Shown here piece after piece: positions 60,476-64,000 of a DNA stretch of 64,000 nucleotides. The notes beneath the pieces were generated by a model. The model saw nothing but the letters and a program-made list of their open reading frames with translations. It was not told where the DNA came from and did not search any database. The translations under genes were made by a program, and so were the position numbers. The stretch comes from Amphibalanus amphitrite (lineage: Eukaryota > Arthropoda > Thecostraca > Balanomorpha > Balanidae), in NCBI RefSeq assembly GCF_019059575.1, contig NW_024882916.1, forward strand, positions 62,001 to 126,000, given 5' to 3'. Positions within the stretch are counted from its first letter, which is position 1. Each line of letters starts with the position of its first letter.

Positions 60476-61328
60476 GGACAAAAGCCGGGTGGTGGGGTGG
60501 TTGGATTAGCTGGACTGCGGTCGGGTTTTGAACGAGTGCGGGTCTTGGAAGTGGGCCGTTCACTGTGTGATAAAGGAGGCGCGGGCAATGGCAGGGTGTG
60601 GGTTATAGAGGTGATTAGTGATGGCTGTTTGAGTTAAAGAAAAAGTGCGTGTGTGTGTGTGTGTGTTTGAGGCGGGGAGGGGGATGGGGAAGGGAAGAAG
60701 GAGATGGAACAGGAAAGGGATATTGGAGGAGGGATTGAAAACGGAAAGAGGTTCTTTAAGCAGGCAGTGAGTTAGTGACGTGCGTCTATATTTGTTTTTT
60801 GCGTAGTATTTTTATGGGTAGGTGTTTCGGCCGTGCGAATTAATTTCACATGACATAATTTCATGGTTCACAAAGGTATATATTACGGGATGCCTTTCCT
60901 TCAGTTCATTTATTTGTGCCGTTCATTCAAAAGTAAAACAATAATTGAATTTCTCGTCAAGCTAAATTAGGTGTGTGCTGAAACAGCACAAGCTACACTC
61001 TAAATGTATTTTTGTATTTGCATTTCTGTATTTTTCCCTCTAAACGGTGCTTAGCCCGATAACTTCTGGGACATTGGGTGTGCCAATGACAAAGGAAATA
61101 GCACATGCGTCACGTCTATTGCTCTGCGGATCAGTGGCTTAGCTTGATGTCATATTTAGGGGCTCAGTTTGCTAGTTCCATTTATTTGCTGGGCATGTTC
61201 CTACCCCACTGTGGTGTTATTGTTGTGTGCACCTTTGCAGTCCTCGGCTTCGACTGGTGCTACTATTATGTGTTACACTGCAGTCTCTGCCCACTTCATC
61301 TCGCCTGTTGTAGGATGAGACGCTGGGG

Positions 61329-62523
61329 TTAACCCGCGCCCCGCTGGGCTATTCAGCCATACGCGCCCTGCTGGGGGGGGGGGGGGCAGATTCTGCCCCC
61401 CCTGTCTAACTTCCGAACCGATGGTCGTAGAAAGACGGGGAAAACGGCAATCGAAAGCTCTCAACAAGGCGGATCTTAAGAGCCCAAATTTTTTTGCTTA
61501 AGTAGGTCAGAGGTCAGGTCAAGGTCAGGTCAAGGGTACAAAATGCAAGTTTCTACAGTATCGGCCTTGCACCGTAGTTGCCGAAGAATGGACTGAGACT
61601 GATTGCCCAAAACGTGTTCTTAGACTACCAAGACAATATTCGTTGCACACAATGTCATTCAAAGGTCAAGGTCAAGGTCAGGTCAGGTCAGGTCAGGTCA
61701 GGTCACCAAAAGCAAAATATAGAAAAGGGCATGTGCGACACATGTTTTATGGGTCATTTTACTCATGGAATTCAATAGGCACACTCAATAAGTGATATGG
61801 ACCACCTCTGGGTGATTTTCAGGTCGAGGTCAGGTCAAGGTCAGGTCAAGTGAGGTCAAATTTTGAAGTTGGTTGTTAAGGCCTAAAAAGGTGTCTATCC
61901 GATGCAGTTTTTCACGGCGAATCGAATGGTGCTATTTTTGTTTCCGTACGAGGTCTAGAACTTCCAAAAAAATCATTTTTCAAAAAAATTTGTGTCGTGA
62001 CGTCATAAAATTTTGAATAACTCCCACATTTTTGAACCGATTCTTCTAAAAATTGGTATGTAGGTGCACATAGACCACTTCTTTGACATATATTCCGGTT
62101 TTTTCGATAAACTCAAAATTTTGGATTTTATAAATATTTTCCCAAAAAAGTCAGTTTTTTGGAAAAATTTTGGCCAAAATCCAAAATTTTCAAAAAACCG
62201 AGATAGCCATTTGATAGACAAAGTAGAATCACGTATAACCTTTTTTGTTACGTCTTGATTCCTTTAAAAATAAAGATGTTAGCGGCGTTTGAAATTTTGC
62301 CGTTTTTGAGGCGAAAATGGCGAACATGACGTCACTAAAACGTCAATTTCTCAAAAATTTTCCGACGGATTTCGGTCAAATTTTCAGGGAACGTGTCAAA
62401 TTGATGTATGATAAGGTACTGAAAGTTTGACGTCGCTGGCGTAACGCGTTTAGAAGTTATTGGCGAAAAACGGGAGGGGGGGGGGCAGATTCTGCCCCCC
62501 CCCCCCAGCGGGGCGCGGGTTAA
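61329..62523. mobile_element. TTAA element L (inverted relative of element C)
   Basis: TTAA at 61329-61332 and 62520-62523, with ends TTAACCCGCGCCCCGCTGGG on both sides in inverted orientation. Hairpins with CAGATTCTG, the complement of the word in C, lie near both ends. TCAAGGTCA occurs twice in overlap at 61666-61680, followed by GGTCAGGTCAGGTCAGGTCA. Confidence 0.85.
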
Positions 62524-62705
62524 CTGCTTTTGACATAAAGCACTTGGGCTATTAGTTTTGTTATCTCCATAATAAAAAAGCGTTTTCGAGCGTTATCGAG
62601 TCTTACATGAACTTATTTTACACTGGTTATCATAAACCTAAACCGATTCTTTCAGGTTTAGACTTTCCCATATTCCCGCACTAATGATGGGCATGTTTGA
62701 AGAAA

Positions 62706-62887
62706 AAAAAGGTGCATGCTTCTTTTTTGAAAATTATTAATAAAGATTGTAAGATAAGCGTACTCGTATGTAGCTTGAAGTCTTGTATATACGGAAGAAG
62801 GCATACCTACTGCCTGTATATAAAAAGGTGCATGCTTCTTTTTTGAAAATTATAAATAAAGATTGTAAGATAAGTGTATGTAGCTTG
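62706..62887 (-). mobile_element. 5'-truncated LINE tail with long flanking duplication
   Basis: 62778-62821 is the complement of the 3' end of the LINE at 57028-57063 (GCCTTCTTCCG(C/T)ATATACAA then GACTTCAAG). It is flanked by a direct repeat, 62706-62777 and 62822-62887, both starting AAAAAGGTGCATGCTTCTTT and ending TGTAGCTTG or GTAGCTTG. The left copy has six extra bases. Confidence 0.7.
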
Positions 62888-64000
62888 CTCAAGCAAGTTC
62901 TTTTACTCGTCCACTTGTGTGACAGATGTTCTTCTGAACGAGGCATGAGGCTACCTGCGTAATTGACAATTAGTTTCGAGGCAATTACCTTCAAGCTATC
63001 ACAACAAAATTCTTGTAAGTACGTATCTGATGACAAAACATAGTCTGATAACGACCTCGACAGTCCCTGGAAAGGAAATTAGTGCTACAGATGCGCGACT
63101 ATGTCCCGGCTAATTAGATAATGGACTAATTTGGTTTAACAAGTTTGAATGATATTGCTTCCTTAGCCTATCAGACATATCTTTATTTCCATTATAGCAA
63201 TGCAGTTACTTGCATTGTTTTCAACTCCAGTATTTTCTCAGCTCAATCGATGCACGACATTTGAATGTCATAACCCGTTTGGCCACCAAGCCAGAAGAAA
63301 ATTTCAGCTCAATTTAGAGCCTGATGGAATGCTTCTCTGACCAAGATGTTATGCCATCGCCCAATGCAACGCATCTTCCAATCAACATATTCTAGCCAAT
63401 TACATACTCTTTAACATCAACTAAATCTGAAATTTCCTTAGTTTAACAATAGGACACATTGTTCCGTCCATGTGAGGACAGACTACAGTCGCGGTGGGGA
63501 ATACCCAAGTTACTATGCAGTGAGGCTCAACTGAGCTCATTATTCAGGCAGCAGTGGCTGCTTTGACCCACTGTGGTGTCTATGCATTATTCAGTTCGTT
63601 CGTCCCACATAGCAGTCCAGCTTGTTGCCAATCTGTTTGTTGCTTTGCTCTGTGTCCGACTCTTCCAGCTCCAACGTCAGAAACGCCCTGCAACCGTCAG
63701 ATACGTGATTGCTAAAAAACGATACAATTGTGCAGTTGTTGCAGGAATTTCAATATCAATATCATTTCAACCAAATCACAGAAATGAAGAGACATGAAAC
63801 TATAGGCAATGAGACTGTTTACACTCAGTCCTACTCATATTCATATTTGCATTTTATAAATGATAACAATAACACGTCAAATGTATATTTAAACACACAC
63901 AAAGCTTTCGGTATGAAAATACCTTGATCACTGTGTTAACAGAAATGAGGACAGAAATTGTCACCGGCAGCTTGTACAAAAATATAAAATAGCACTCGAA
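62888..64000. other. Region without recognised features
   Basis: AT-rich; the frame at 63573-63797 has a hydrophobic stretch but no domain or splice context. Confidence 0.4.

Noticed and set aside
59861..60637. 258-codon open frame with RPSVRPSV-type repeats
   Set aside because: It is the translation of a CCGT/CTGT satellite; similar frames exist on either strand of such repeats.

Overview
The window is animal genomic DNA. Genes are split by GT-AG introns of 80 bp to 6 kb, and interspersed repeats of several classes fill most of the sequence. The protein-coding content (a phosphomannomutase, a PAN plus C-type-lectin protein, a coiled-coil protein) and the repeat types (CR1-like LINE, Penelope-like GIY-YIG element, TTAA-specific piggyBac-like elements, TA-specific miniature elements) suit an invertebrate metazoan. 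A crustacean or another arthropod is my guess, but nothing here fixes the taxon.

Layout. (1) 1-3043, minus strand: the 5' part of a coiled-coil protein gene that runs off the left edge. (2) 5004-11091, plus strand: a phosphomannomutase (PMM2/PMM1 family) in five visible exons, all with phase-1 junctions between them. The first coding exon, which carries the catalytic DxDGT motif, was not found. (3) 9.2-15.8 kb: miniature elements and nested TTAA elements. (4) 16588-23244, plus strand: a two-exon secreted PAN/apple plus C-type-lectin gene. Its 6-kb intron holds a mariner-like remnant, two or three miniature elements and a palindromic array of 255-bp units, each carrying a tRNA-like sequence. 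(5) 23.9-27.8, 32.2-38.5, 39.8-40.7 and 61.3-62.5 kb: many copies of one element superfamily. (6) 29.47-31.70 kb: a 2.2-kb palindrome made of two head-to-head Penelope-like GIY-YIG ORFs. (7) 42-52 kb: repeat-rich and low-complexity DNA with no gene I can defend. (8) 52.97-57.08 kb: a CR1-like LINE with an intact endonuclease/reverse-transcriptase ORF2 and a PHD-finger ORF1 broken by frameshifts. (9) 57-61.3 kb: microsatellites and GC-rich DNA.

The most striking pattern is a family of at least 13 TTAA-flanked elements, roughly a fifth of the window. Their ends (TTAACCCTAGAA or TTAACCCGCG) resemble piggyBac termini. Just inside each end most carry a G-run/C-run hairpin whose loop word is characteristic of the subfamily. 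The interiors are packed with AGGTCA half-sites, TCAAGGTCA sites (the NR5A/ERR monomer consensus), sometimes on an exact 11-bp period, and TGACGTCA palindromes. No transposase is visible. Three pairs sit side by side sharing one TTAA, and two cases are nested. They look like non-autonomous elements that spread dense arrays of nuclear-receptor-type sites. Whether those sites are bound is inference only.

The host genes do not form an obvious pathway together. The phosphomannomutase would supply mannose-1-phosphate for glycosylation, and the lectin would be a secreted carbohydrate- or ligand-binding protein.
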